NCBI GenBank assembly: GCA_045807745.1
Contig: JBJMGT010000019.1
Span: forward strand, 74,135-138,134
Source of the DNA: QHXQ01 sp045807745
GTDB taxonomy: Bacteria > Acidobacteriota > Blastocatellia > Pyrinomonadales > Pyrinomonadaceae
DNA length: 64,000 nt
Direction of reading: 5' to 3'
Below the pieces are notes generated by a model, which was not told the origin of the DNA, made no database searches, and saw only the letters and a list, made by a program, of their open reading frames with translations. Numbering within the stretch: the stretch's first letter is position 1; every line of letters begins with the position of its first letter. The position numbers and the translations under genes are program-made. Below are positions 36,743-45,445 of the stretch, in pieces.

Positions 36743-37219
36743 ATGGCTCAATCGACTGCGACCACACAGAGGAAGACAGTTCCGCACATCAACGTCACGC
36801 CGCTCATCGATGTGCTGCTCGTTCTCCTAATCATCTTCATGGTTCTTACGCCGCTCAAGCCGACGCGCTTCAAAGCACTCGTACCGGAGCGCCCGCAGCC
36901 TGACCAAACGATTACCCCTAATCCGTGGACGCTCGTTGTTACGGTCGATAGTCAGAGTCAACTTAGATTGAACAAAAGCGCAGTCTTAGGCACGCCGGAT
37001 GATATGAGCAAACTGTCAGCGCTCCTTGTCGACACGTTCCAACGCCGCGTAGAAGAGTTGCACGGCGCACCGCTGCCCGCCGGCATGACCAGCGCGCGCA
37101 CTGTCTTCATCAAAGCCCCGCGCTCGCTACGCTACGGTGAAATAGCCCGCGTGATCGATGGGCTTAAAGGCGCGGGCGCAGACCCCGTCGGCTTACAGAT
37201 CGATGATCTTGAGCAATGA
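36743..37219 (+). CDS. ExbD/TolR-family biopolymer transport protein
   Basis: 158 residues. A short cytosolic N-terminus, one membrane helix with the conserved Asp (VTPLIDVLLVLLIIFMVLTPL) and a periplasmic domain ending in LRYGEIARVIDGLKGAGADPVGLQ. In ExbBD or TolQR complexes this Asp conducts protons to energise TonB or Tol. No exbB/tolQ or tonB gene is adjacent, so it must work with a motor encoded elsewhere. GGAGG precedes ATG 36743 by about ten bases. It sits alone between two opposite-strand neighbours. Confidence 0.87.
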   Translation: MAQSTATTQRKTVPHINVTPLIDVLLVLLIIFMVLTPLKPTRFKALVPERPQPDQTITPNPWTLVVTVDSQSQLRLNKSAVLGTPDDMSKLSALLVDTFQRRVEELHGAPLPAGMTSARTVFIKAPRSLRYGEIARVIDGLKGAGADPVGLQIDDLEQ

Positions 37220-37296
37220 AAATTCAGGCGCACCCGTAGCGCAGACTCTGCATCACAGGATCGATGAACCGGAAAAGCAACAAAACTAAGGGCAGT

Positions 37297-38769
37297 TCAA
37301 CGCGGGAGCGGTTGCGCGAGATTCGCCAACGCATACGCCAATACCGCCATGGCCGCCGCGTTCTCCGCTAACTCGCGCGGTACGATCTTGTCAAACGTGT
37401 CGGCCGGTGTGTGGTGATAATCGAAATACGTGCGCGTGTCCTGCCAGAGACCAAACGAGGGCACGCCCGCGGCCGCCAGCGGCGAGATGTCCGCCTCCGT
37501 ATCGTCCACCGAACGCATCAAGCCCGCCCCCTGACTAGCCAACACGCCTGAGACTTGCGCGAGCAGCGTCGTGATCTCTGGCTTCCCTTTCACTTCAAAC
37601 CCAAGCGGATGACCCGCCCCGCGATCAGATTCAATGGCCGCGAAATGACGGCCTACTTCCGCCGCGTGTTCGCGCCCGTAGGTGCGCCCGCCGACCGTGC
37701 CGTTCTCTTCGTTCATCCATGCGATAAAGCGGATGGTGCGGCGCGGACGTAGCTTCAACTGTTTGACGAGTTGCACGGTCGCCATCGCCACGCCGACGCC
37801 CGCCGCATCGTCAATCGCGCCCGTGCCTAAATCCCACGAGTCGAGATGCCCCGACACGATGACAAACTCTTCCGGGTGCTCGCTGCCTTTGAGGTCGGCG
37901 ATGACGTTATAGCTGACCGCATCGGGCAGTTGTTGCGGCGTTAGCGTCAAACGCATGCGGACTGCGCCTTGCTTGACGAGATAGGCAATCATATCCGCGT
38001 CTTCGGCCGTAACGGCCGCGGCCGGAATGCGCGGCGCGTCCTGCGCATAACGCGTCGCGCCCGTGTGCGGCAGCCGAAAACTTGCGCCGCCGACCGAGCG
38101 GACAAGGGCCGCGACCGCACCCAAGCGCGCCGCCGCACTCGGCCCCGCGCCGCGATAGACGACCGCCTGCCCGTAGGCGTCGCCGCCATACCCTTGCTTG
38201 GCCATCTGATCGTCGAAGCGTGCGTTGAAGAGCACGATGCGCCCTGCGACGCGTGCGCGGCCCAGCGCCTGCAACTCGTCGAAGTTGTTGACGACGATCA
38301 CTTCGGCGTTGAGACCTTGCGGCGGTGTAGCGACGCTTCCACCAAGCGCGGTCAGCACAACCTTCTGCGGCACGCCCGGCGCTTGCCCGGGATACTGCGT
38401 GAGTGCGGCCGTCTCTTCGCCGCGCACCCAATGCGGGACAGACAATTTTTCCAACTGCACTTCAAGCCCGAGCCGGCGCATTTCACCGGCGACATAATCA
38501 ACGGCCGCCTGCGCCTGCGCCGAACCGGTCAGACGCGGGCCGATGTTATTCGTCAAATGCGCGACCTGCCGATAAGCGTAATCTTCATCGAGCGCCTGCC
38601 GTTGAATGCTCTCTAACTGACGCACTAATTGCGGACTGAGCGCCGGTGGCGGCGCAGATGTTTGTGGCGACTGCGCAAGGCCGAGCGTGGCCAATGAGCA
38701 GGTAAGGGCGGCGGCGAGCGCACAGGCAGATGCGCGCCCGGCAAATGTTCGCGTTAAGCTTCGATTCAT
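37297..38769 (-). CDS. Secreted M28 family metallopeptidase with PA-like domain
   Basis: 490 residues. A signal peptide (ACALAAALTCSLATLGLAQ) opens the protein. A PA-like insertion (about residues 120-250) precedes the zinc peptidase core: SGHLDSWD (His, Asp), GAIDDAAGVG (bridging Asp), MNEENG (catalytic and ligand Glu), ESDRGAG and YFDYHHTPADTFD (final His). All five metal ligands of the co-catalytic two-zinc site are present, so an active aminopeptidase or carboxypeptidase is expected in the periplasm or outside. The ATG at 38769 gives a clean n-region (MNRSLTRTF); earlier in-frame ATGs exist to 38826. Confidence 0.87.
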   Translation of the reverse strand: MNRSLTRTFAGRASACALAAALTCSLATLGLAQSPQTSAPPPALSPQLVRQLESIQRQALDEDYAYRQVAHLTNNIGPRLTGSAQAQAAVDYVAGEMRRLGLEVQLEKLSVPHWVRGEETAALTQYPGQAPGVPQKVVLTALGGSVATPPQGLNAEVIVVNNFDELQALGRARVAGRIVLFNARFDDQMAKQGYGGDAYGQAVVYRGAGPSAAARLGAVAALVRSVGGASFRLPHTGATRYAQDAPRIPAAAVTAEDADMIAYLVKQGAVRMRLTLTPQQLPDAVSYNVIADLKGSEHPEEFVIVSGHLDSWDLGTGAIDDAAGVGVAMATVQLVKQLKLRPRRTIRFIAWMNEENGTVGGRTYGREHAAEVGRHFAAIESDRGAGHPLGFEVKGKPEITTLLAQVSGVLASQGAGLMRSVDDTEADISPLAAAGVPSFGLWQDTRTYFDYHHTPADTFDKIVPRELAENAAAMAVLAYALANLAQPLPR

Positions 38770-38841
38770 ATTTTTTGTTTCGCCTCGCATCATGTCTCGA
38801 CGCGCTTGTATGTTTAAGCCGAGCACGCGGTACGCAACAGA

Positions 38842-41800
38842 TCAATGTCGCGTCCGCGCGACTTCAGCCTTACGTTCGCCTTCATCGTCATCGTGCTCCG
38901 CGCTCTGCTCGCGCCCCTGCATCATGGCCTCGCATGCCGGCAGACTAGCAATCGCAGGCATCGGGCATGTCGTGCCGCGCACAGAGAACCAGATGGCCTG
39001 ATTGAGTACCGCAGCGTCGGCCTGATCGGCGTAATCGATATTCTGCTCAGCGGTGCGGCGCATCCAGTAAGCCTCTTCACGTGTGCGGGCTGGCGGGTTG
39101 ATCAGATTGTCGAGTGCGACGACGGGGAGCGTCGCTTTGAACGGGCGCGGGTCGGCCTCGTCGCGAAAGATGTCAATGGGCGCGGCCGTGGCGTCAAGTT
39201 GATTCATCGGCGCAATGCCGAGGAGAACTTCGATGGTGCGTATCAGACTGACGGTATTTTGGAACGTATGCACGAGTGCGCCGGGGCGGTTATAGGCACT
39301 GACGACGAGGGCCGGCGAGCGATGTGCGTCCACGTGATCGGGGCCGTCCTGCGCGTCGTCTTCGACGATGAAGACGGCCGTGTCGTGCCAGTAAGGACTT
39401 GCCGACACGGCTTCGACTATGCGCCCGACCGCGTAGTCGTTGTCCGCGACGTAGAACTGCGCCGTCGGATTGTTCGCCGACAGACCTTCCGTATGATCTT
39501 CCGGCAAACGCAGGATGGAAAGGTTCGGCAAGCGGTCGCCGCGCCCCGCTTGCAGGTCTGCCACAAACGTCTGAAATTCCTTTTGCCATTCACCCACGCG
39601 CGATGTGCCTTTAAACCGCGCGTCGGCGTTAGCCATGCTAATGAACGGATCGCTGTGTGCTTCTTTCGCCGCACGATAGGATTCAGTCGTCATCGCGTCC
39701 GGCGTGAACATGTCGAAATTCCGAAACGTCAAACTGTGATGACCTTCGAGCGCGCGCTTGGTTGGGACGGCGAAAGCGGTGGGCGAGATGTCAGGATAAG
39801 AACGTCGCTTGTTAATATTCACCGCGTTGATGAACGCTGCCGACTCTGTGCCGATGAACTCGCCATAGTTGCGATAGGTGAGACCGGCCTTGGCTGCGGC
39901 GTCCCAGAGATAGAGCGTCTCTGGCTCGGCCGCGTCGCGTGCGCCGTGCAAGTAAGGGACGAAGCGGCGGACGAAGTTGGCCAAATCTTCCGTGCTCACG
40001 GGTGTGGGTAGTATGGGCGGCGCGTCCTTATTGGGGCGATAATCGGGCAGCCGGTTGAAGCCCTCGAAGTCATAGGTGCGCCCACGACTCGCGTAGTTCC
40101 AGCGGAAAGCTTTGTCTGTGTAGTCGCTGGAAAAGGCCGCGGTTGACCAGTTGTGCCCGTCGGCGCTCGCTTCGGCGTTAGTAAAGAAACGGTCGAGCAG
40201 CCCGAAGCGAAGGGCAAGCGCGCGTTGATTAGGCGTAATGTTCTGTGCGCTGCCGTCGGGCCGTTGGGCCGCTTCGCCCGCGCCGAAGATGGCGAGCGTC
40301 GGGTCGCCGTCGGCGCGTGTGCCGTCGCCCGCGTTGGTTACGTCGCCGAAGAGTTGATCATACGTGCGATTCTCTTTGATGACGTAGATGACGTGTTTGA
40401 TCGGCGACCGGCCCCGAAACAGACGCGCGCGCGGCTCGTCGAGCAGGCCGTTGTTGCGCATGACCTGTTGCGTATAGCGCGCGAGGTCGCGTTCGCCCGG
40501 CTCGTCGATCAGGCTCATGTTGCCCGACACGATGGCCATGCTGTACTCGCCGCCCTGTCCGCCCGCGCGGCCAGTGCCGGCGGGAAAGCGGTCGTTCGGC
40601 ACGTTCGGCACGCGCCCCGAATTGTTGACGACAACGGAAGAGTTCTCGAAGCCCGTGCCCTTACCGTTGCCGACAAAGAGCATGTGCTCGACGAGGGCGA
40701 CGGCCGAAGGATACTGCCCCGTCGGAATAAAGCCGCGCACGCGGGTGGGCACTTTGGTCGTGCCGCCGCGACGTTCACCCATGTTTCCTATCTCGCCGCC
40801 CAACTCAATAAAGAAATGTGCGAGCGAGACGACGGCGACCGAGTTGCTATGCGCGTTGGCGACATAGAGTGTGCGCCCATCGGGGCTGAGCGCCAGACCT
40901 TCAGGACTATTGCCGAGCGGCACACTCTCGCTCAAGCGCACGTTGATGCGCTCAACTTCAATGTCACGGTGCGTATCGATGACCGAGACGCCATCGGCAT
41001 TCGAGTTGACGACGTAGAGTAAGGCGCGCGTCTTGTCGAGCAGCATCTTCGTCGGATGGCGAGCCACAGGGATGTAGGAGACGTGCCGCCTGTTGGCTAA
41101 ATCAACAACGGCCAGCGAACCATCATTCCAACACGAGACGTAAACTTTCGCGGCCGCCGCGCCCGCTTGCGCTGACAGTGCGACGACGCCATAAGGATAG
41201 ATGAAATGATCGCCCGCTCCGCCCGCATTGCTCTGGCCCGCGAGAGGCACACGCTCAAGTCTCCACTCCCCGCGCAGGTTCGTGATGATGCCCAGACTGT
41301 CGCCCAGATTGTTAGCAACAAATAGTGTGTCACCATCGTCGCTGAGCGCCAGCCCCGTCGGATAGACGAGCGTGTTCTTTGCATTCACACGCACGTCGGC
41401 TGGCGCGGTCGCCAAACTACTCACATCAATGAACGGAGCTTCCACTTTTGTATTCGGCCCATTTGACGTGGGCGTGATGGGTGGATGGGCGTCGGGGCGA
41501 AAACGGAAGAGCCAGATTTTATTTTCGACGCCGCCCGACACATACAACGCGTATGTGCCGTCCGCGTCCGCGCGCGGCGCGAAGACGAGACCGACGTTCG
41601 CGCTCTGCGGCGTCGGAAAGTAAACGTTCTGCACGACGGCTGGCGCCGGTCTCGCGTTGAGATCGATGACCGATAGAGACTGCTGCGCCTTGTTCGTCGC
41701 CGAGTTGAACTGTAGCCCGTAACCGCTGTTGACGGCGATGAGGAAACGACCGCCGCCGCCCGGCCCTGTCGCATCAGGGCTGCGCACGAAATCAACGGTC

Positions 41801-42063
41801 AGCGCGCCGACCGCCGGTTGCCGCGTCGTCGCATCCAGCAAGAGCGACCCGGCGGGCGTAATGCTCCGCCCCTCTGATGCTGGCTGGTTTGCGATGACTT
41901 GATCGGCTGCCGATGGCCCAGCGTTAAAGGCAAAAGGCAAAAGGCAAAGGGCAAAAGGTAAAAATCGTAGCCAGCGCCGGGCGAGATTCGGACTGTCATT
42001 CTTCTGTTGGACTTGGCCCGCACTTTTGCCCTTTGCCTTTTGCCTTTTGCCTTTTGCCTTCAT
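38842..42063 (-). CDS. Secreted YncE-like beta-propeller / phosphoesterase fusion
   Basis: 1073 residues. The N-terminal part (~60-500) is a seven-bladed propeller with YVTN-like repeats (YPTGLALSDDGDTLFVANN, NSPEGLALSPDGRTLYVANAHSN). The C-terminal part is a PF04185-type phosphoesterase, an alkaline-phosphatase-like fold related to phospholipase C and acid phosphatase, with IKHVIYVIKENRTYDQLFG, GHNWS and FIVEDDAQDGPDHVDAHRSP. The signal peptide is unusual: its basic start (KAKGKRQKAKGK) and its hydrophobic core (FLPFALCLLPFAF) are encoded by the two arms of inverted repeat B. ATG 42063 is two bases after the stop of the phosphofructokinase gene, with no own ribosome site, so translation is probably coupled. 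Confidence 0.87.
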   Translation of the reverse strand: MKAKGKRQKAKGKSAGQVQQKNDSPNLARRWLRFLPFALCLLPFAFNAGPSAADQVIANQPASEGRSITPAGSLLLDATTRQPAVGALTVDFVRSPDATGPGGGGRFLIAVNSGYGLQFNSATNKAQQSLSVIDLNARPAPAVVQNVYFPTPQSANVGLVFAPRADADGTYALYVSGGVENKIWLFRFRPDAHPPITPTSNGPNTKVEAPFIDVSSLATAPADVRVNAKNTLVYPTGLALSDDGDTLFVANNLGDSLGIITNLRGEWRLERVPLAGQSNAGGAGDHFIYPYGVVALSAQAGAAAAKVYVSCWNDGSLAVVDLANRRHVSYIPVARHPTKMLLDKTRALLYVVNSNADGVSVIDTHRDIEVERINVRLSESVPLGNSPEGLALSPDGRTLYVANAHSNSVAVVSLAHFFIELGGEIGNMGERRGGTTKVPTRVRGFIPTGQYPSAVALVEHMLFVGNGKGTGFENSSVVVNNSGRVPNVPNDRFPAGTGRAGGQGGEYSMAIVSGNMSLIDEPGERDLARYTQQVMRNNGLLDEPRARLFRGRSPIKHVIYVIKENRTYDQLFGDVTNAGDGTRADGDPTLAIFGAGEAAQRPDGSAQNITPNQRALALRFGLLDRFFTNAEASADGHNWSTAAFSSDYTDKAFRWNYASRGRTYDFEGFNRLPDYRPNKDAPPILPTPVSTEDLANFVRRFVPYLHGARDAAEPETLYLWDAAAKAGLTYRNYGEFIGTESAAFINAVNINKRRSYPDISPTAFAVPTKRALEGHHSLTFRNFDMFTPDAMTTESYRAAKEAHSDPFISMANADARFKGTSRVGEWQKEFQTFVADLQAGRGDRLPNLSILRLPEDHTEGLSANNPTAQFYVADNDYAVGRIVEAVSASPYWHDTAVFIVEDDAQDGPDHVDAHRSPALVVSAYNRPGALVHTFQNTVSLIRTIEVLLGIAPMNQLDATAAPIDIFRDEADPRPFKATLPVVALDNLINPPARTREEAYWMRRTAEQNIDYADQADAAVLNQAIWFSVRGTTCPMPAIASLPACEAMMQGREQSAEHDDDEGERKAEVARTRH
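41926..42060. repeat. Heptamer-built inverted repeat, copy B, inside a coding region
   Basis: AAAGGCA-type heptamers fill 41926-41960 (AAAGGCA, AAAGGCA, AAAGGCA, AAGGGCA, AAAGGTA). Their complements fill 42024-42060 (TTTTGCC, CTTTGCC, then TTTTGCC three times and TT). The right arm abuts the ATG at 42061-42063. Both arms lie in the coding region of the phosphoesterase gene and encode parts of its signal peptide. Confidence 0.85.
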
Positions 42064-42065
42064 AG

Positions 42066-43187
42066 TCACATGCCGATCTGTTTCAGGTGATAACGCTCGG
42101 TGTCGTAATGGCGCGCCACATCTACGGTGTTGATCTTGCCGAGGACGGTTGTGATCTCGACGAGCGACAACTCGCAAGCGGGCGCGATGCCGCGGGCGGA
42201 AACCATCTGACCAAATTCTCCTGCGGCGACGGCGTCCGCCGCACGCGCGCCGAACATCATGCCCATGATGCGATCAATCGGCGAGGGCGGGCCGCCGCGT
42301 TGCGGATGACCGAGGGCCGCGGCGCGCGCGTCATAAGCGGTCTCGGCCGTGATGTGGCGCGCGAGCACTTCACCGATGCCGCCCAGGCGCGCGTGTCCGA
42401 AGGCGTCATGCTGGTCGTCTATCGTGACCAACTCGCCATCCTCCGCGTATGCTCCTTCGGCGACGACGATGACGGCGTAACGTGGCTGATGCCCACGTTC
42501 CCGATGCGGGGCCGTCGGGTCGCCCATGCGTTCGCGTAGATGGCGGAACACCAGCTCGTAACGAAACGGGTGTTCGGGGATCAGTATGAGGTGCGCGCCG
42601 CCCGCCACGCCGGCCCAGAGCGAGAGATGGCCGGCGTGTCGCCCCATGACTTCGATTACCTGCACCCAACCGTGCGAGCCGGCGGGCGTGCGCGAGCGTT
42701 CGATGACTTCGGTGACGTTCCTGAGCGCCGTGTCGAAGCCGAGCGTGTAGTCCGTGCCGGCCAAATCTTTATCAATCGTCTTCGGGATGCCGACGACGCG
42801 CACCCCTTTCTCGTGCAGCCGCGCCGCCACACCCAGCGTGTCTTCTCCGCCGCAGACAACGACCGCGTCGAGACCGAGCCGCGCGATGTTTTCCAACACT
42901 TCGTCTGAGCGATCCACGCGCTCGCCCGTCTCAGTCGTTGTCTTGAACGGATTCGTGCGCGACGAGCCAAGGTTCGTGCCGCCGTCGCGATCCCAGCGCC
43001 GCACGGTCGCACGCGTGAGCGGGAAGGTGTCGGGCAGAGGGTTCAGCAAGCCGCGCCAGCCATCGTAAAGACCGACGACCGAGGTGCCGTGCTCGGACGC
43101 ACGATAAACCAATCCTTTGACCGCCGGATTCAAACCGGGCGCGTCGCCGCCGCCGGTCAACACACCAATCTTTTTCACTTCAGCCAT
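42066..43187 (-). CDS. 6-phosphofructokinase, probably PPi-dependent or mixed
   Basis: 373 residues of the PfkA fold: IGVLTGGGDAPGLN (phosphate binding), GGEDTLGVAARL, PKTIDKDLAGTDYTLGFDTAL (catalytic TIDxD), EVMGRHAGHLSLWAGVAGGA and GHPQRGG. In this superfamily Gly at the positions matching E. coli 104 and 124 goes with ATP use, while Asp and Lys go with pyrophosphate. Here GGED and PKTID show Asp and Lys, pointing to PPi or mixed use in glycolysis/gluconeogenesis. The start is ATG 43187 (MAEVKKIGVLTGGG); the longer frame to 43355 overlaps the glgB end and is not similar to anything. Follows glgB in a minus-strand run. Confidence 0.87.
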   Translation of the reverse strand: MAEVKKIGVLTGGGDAPGLNPAVKGLVYRASEHGTSVVGLYDGWRGLLNPLPDTFPLTRATVRRWDRDGGTNLGSSRTNPFKTTTETGERVDRSDEVLENIARLGLDAVVVCGGEDTLGVAARLHEKGVRVVGIPKTIDKDLAGTDYTLGFDTALRNVTEVIERSRTPAGSHGWVQVIEVMGRHAGHLSLWAGVAGGAHLILIPEHPFRYELVFRHLRERMGDPTAPHRERGHQPRYAVIVVAEGAYAEDGELVTIDDQHDAFGHARLGGIGEVLARHITAETAYDARAAALGHPQRGGPPSPIDRIMGMMFGARAADAVAAGEFGQMVSARGIAPACELSLVEITTVLGKINTVDVARHYDTERYHLKQIGM

Positions 43188-43227
43188 GAACTGTTTGCTT
43201 ACTCCCCTTATGTTTTTTATTTGCCGT

Positions 43228-45429
43228 TTACTCCGGCACTGCAAACCACATAGTTGCGAGCGGTGGCAGATCGAGCACGACGGAATAACCAAGCTCGTGC
43301 GCAGGTTGTGCTTCAGCCGTGAACTCCGCGAGCTTGACGACGCCGCTGCCACCATAAATCTCGTCGTCCGTGTTCATGAGCGTGCGGTACGTCCCGGCGC
43401 GCGGCAGCGCCAGCCGATAACCTGTACGCACGTTGAGCGAAAAATTGCAGACGCAGACGATCTGCCGCCCCGTCGCGGGCGCGTGCCGCAGGAAGGCGAG
43501 CACATTCTCGGTCGCCGCGTTGGCGTCGAGCCATTGGAAACCGGCCGGCTCGCTGTCCGCCGCCCACAATGCAGGCTCGTCTTTGTAGATAAGATTGAGA
43601 TCGCGCAGCAGCCTCTGTACACCGCGATGACGGGCTTCGTCGAGCAGATGCCAGTCGAGACTGCGGTCGTCATTCCACTCGCGCCATTGCGCCAACTCCG
43701 CGCCCATAAACAGCAGCTTCTTGCCCGGATGCGCCCACATGTAGGCGTAGAGCGCGCGCAGGTTCGCAAACTTCTGCCACACGTCGCCGCACATCTTGTT
43801 GAGCATCGAGCCTTTCAAATGGACGACTTCATCATGCGAGAAAGGCAGGATGAAATTTTCCGTCCACGCGTACCACAACCCAAACGTCAGATTGTTGTGA
43901 TGCCACTGCCGATAGACGGCATCCTTTTGAAAGTAGAGCAGCGTGTCGTGCATCCAACCCATGTTCCATTTGAAATCGAAACCCAAACCTCCTTCGCTCA
44001 CCGGATGACTCACTTTGGGCCAAGAGGTTGACTCTTCCGCGATCATCATGACGCCGGGATGCTCGCGATGCACCGTCTCATTCAACTCCTGCAAAAACTC
44101 TATCGCGTCCAAGTTCTCGCGCCCGCCATACTTGTTCGCTACCCAGCGCCCGTCGTTGCGACTGTAGTCGAGGTACAGCATCGACGCGACCGCATCAACG
44201 CGTAGCCCGTCGATGTGGCATTCCTTGATCCAATACAAGGCATTGGCGACCAGGAAATTACGCACCGCGTTCCGCCCGTAGTTGAAAATGTACGTACCCC
44301 AGTCTGGATGCTCGCCCTGCCGCGGGTCTATATGTTCGTAGAGCGCCGTGCCGTCGAAGCGGCCGAGCGCGAACGCGTCTTTCGGAAAGTGCGCGGGCAC
44401 CCAATCCATGATGACGCCAAACCCGCGTTGATGCAGATAATCGACGAGATAACGAAAGTCGTCGGGCGTGCCGAAGCGCGCGGTCGGCGCGTAATAGTTG
44501 GCGACCTGATAACCCCAAGAGCCGCCGTATGGATGACCTTTGAGCGGCAGAAACTCAACGTGCGTGAAACCCATCTCGCCCAGATAATCGGCGAGTGCCG
44601 GCGCGGTCTCGCGATAAGTCAGCGAGCGGTTGCCCTCTTCCGGCATGCGTCGCCAGGAACCGAGGTGGACTTCGTAGATCGAGAGCGGCGCGCGCACGTG
44701 ATCGCGCTCGCGCCGGCGCGCGAGCCACTCATCATCTTGGAACTGATAGTTCGGTTGATAAACGATTGACGAAGTCGCCGGCGGCACTTCGGCTTGCAAC
44801 GCATAAGGATCGGCTTTCAGGAATGGGAGCACGCCCGCATGATGCATCTCGTACTTGTAAAGCGCGCCCGTGCCAATGTCGGGCACGAATATCTCCCAGA
44901 TGCCGGAGACGCCGAGCCGGCGCATCTGATGCAAGCGCCCGTCCCAATTGTTGAAACTGCCGACAACGCTCACGCCCTCGGCCGCAGGGGCCCAGACGGC
45001 GAACGAGACGCCGGATACATCGCCAAGCTGGCGTATGTGCGCGCCGAGTTTTTCGTAGAGCCGCAGATGCTTGCCTTCGCCGAATAGATACTCGTCAAAG
45101 TCGCCGAGCGTCGGCAGGAAGGCGTAAGGATCGCGCAGCGTGAAGTTGTTCCCGTTCGGATAGCTGACGCGCAAGTGATACGCGAAGGTCTGCGCCTTGT
45201 CCGCGAGCAGCAACTCGAAGAGACCGCGCGGTTGGACGAGCGTCATCTGGCGCGGGCCTTCGCCTTGGACGATCACTTCGACGCGCGCCGCTTCCGGCCG
45301 GTATGCGCGCACCATCACGCCCAGCGGTGTCGGGTGCGCGCCGAGGATCGAGTGCGGGTCGGCGTGCGTGAGCGTGAAGAGCCGCTCAAGCTCTTGGGCC
45401 GGCACGGATGGATAGACGATCTCGGTCAT
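43228..45429 (-). CDS. glgB: 1,4-alpha-glucan branching enzyme
   Basis: 733 residues, the normal GlgB length. An N-terminal carbohydrate-binding region (DPHSILGAHPTPLGVMVRAYRPEA) and a CBM48 domain (VSFAVWAPAAEGVSVVGSFNNWDG) precede a GH13 barrel with EFLPLKGHPYGGSWGYQ, DGLRVDAVASMLYLDY (nucleophile Asp), MMIAEEST (acid/base Glu) and ILPFSHDEVVH. The all-beta C domain ends in LPPLATMWFAVPE. It introduces alpha-1,6 branches into glycogen. GlgB follows the GH57 gene by 16 bases and precedes the phosphofructokinase gene, consistent with a glycogen-glycolysis operon. Confidence 0.95.
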   Translation of the reverse strand: MTEIVYPSVPAQELERLFTLTHADPHSILGAHPTPLGVMVRAYRPEAARVEVIVQGEGPRQMTLVQPRGLFELLLADKAQTFAYHLRVSYPNGNNFTLRDPYAFLPTLGDFDEYLFGEGKHLRLYEKLGAHIRQLGDVSGVSFAVWAPAAEGVSVVGSFNNWDGRLHQMRRLGVSGIWEIFVPDIGTGALYKYEMHHAGVLPFLKADPYALQAEVPPATSSIVYQPNYQFQDDEWLARRRERDHVRAPLSIYEVHLGSWRRMPEEGNRSLTYRETAPALADYLGEMGFTHVEFLPLKGHPYGGSWGYQVANYYAPTARFGTPDDFRYLVDYLHQRGFGVIMDWVPAHFPKDAFALGRFDGTALYEHIDPRQGEHPDWGTYIFNYGRNAVRNFLVANALYWIKECHIDGLRVDAVASMLYLDYSRNDGRWVANKYGGRENLDAIEFLQELNETVHREHPGVMMIAEESTSWPKVSHPVSEGGLGFDFKWNMGWMHDTLLYFQKDAVYRQWHHNNLTFGLWYAWTENFILPFSHDEVVHLKGSMLNKMCGDVWQKFANLRALYAYMWAHPGKKLLFMGAELAQWREWNDDRSLDWHLLDEARHRGVQRLLRDLNLIYKDEPALWAADSEPAGFQWLDANAATENVLAFLRHAPATGRQIVCVCNFSLNVRTGYRLALPRAGTYRTLMNTDDEIYGGSGVVKLAEFTAEAQPAHELGYSVVLDLPPLATMWFAVPE

Positions 45430-45445
45430 TTTCTGCGCCGCAACC

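Noticed and set aside
38845..41022. Two long plus-strand open frames within the phosphoesterase gene
   Set aside because: They are antisense to a frame with strong propeller and phosphoesterase motifs, are rich in Arg/Val/Asp as reverse-complement shadows are, and have no ribosome sites.
41926..42060. CRISPR or simple tandem repeat
   Set aside because: The 7-base units have no spacers and are arranged as two opposed arms, not a direct array.
43188..43355. 56-residue N-terminal extension of the phosphofructokinase
   Set aside because: It overlaps the glgB end, is low-complexity and the family N-terminus begins at ATG 43187.
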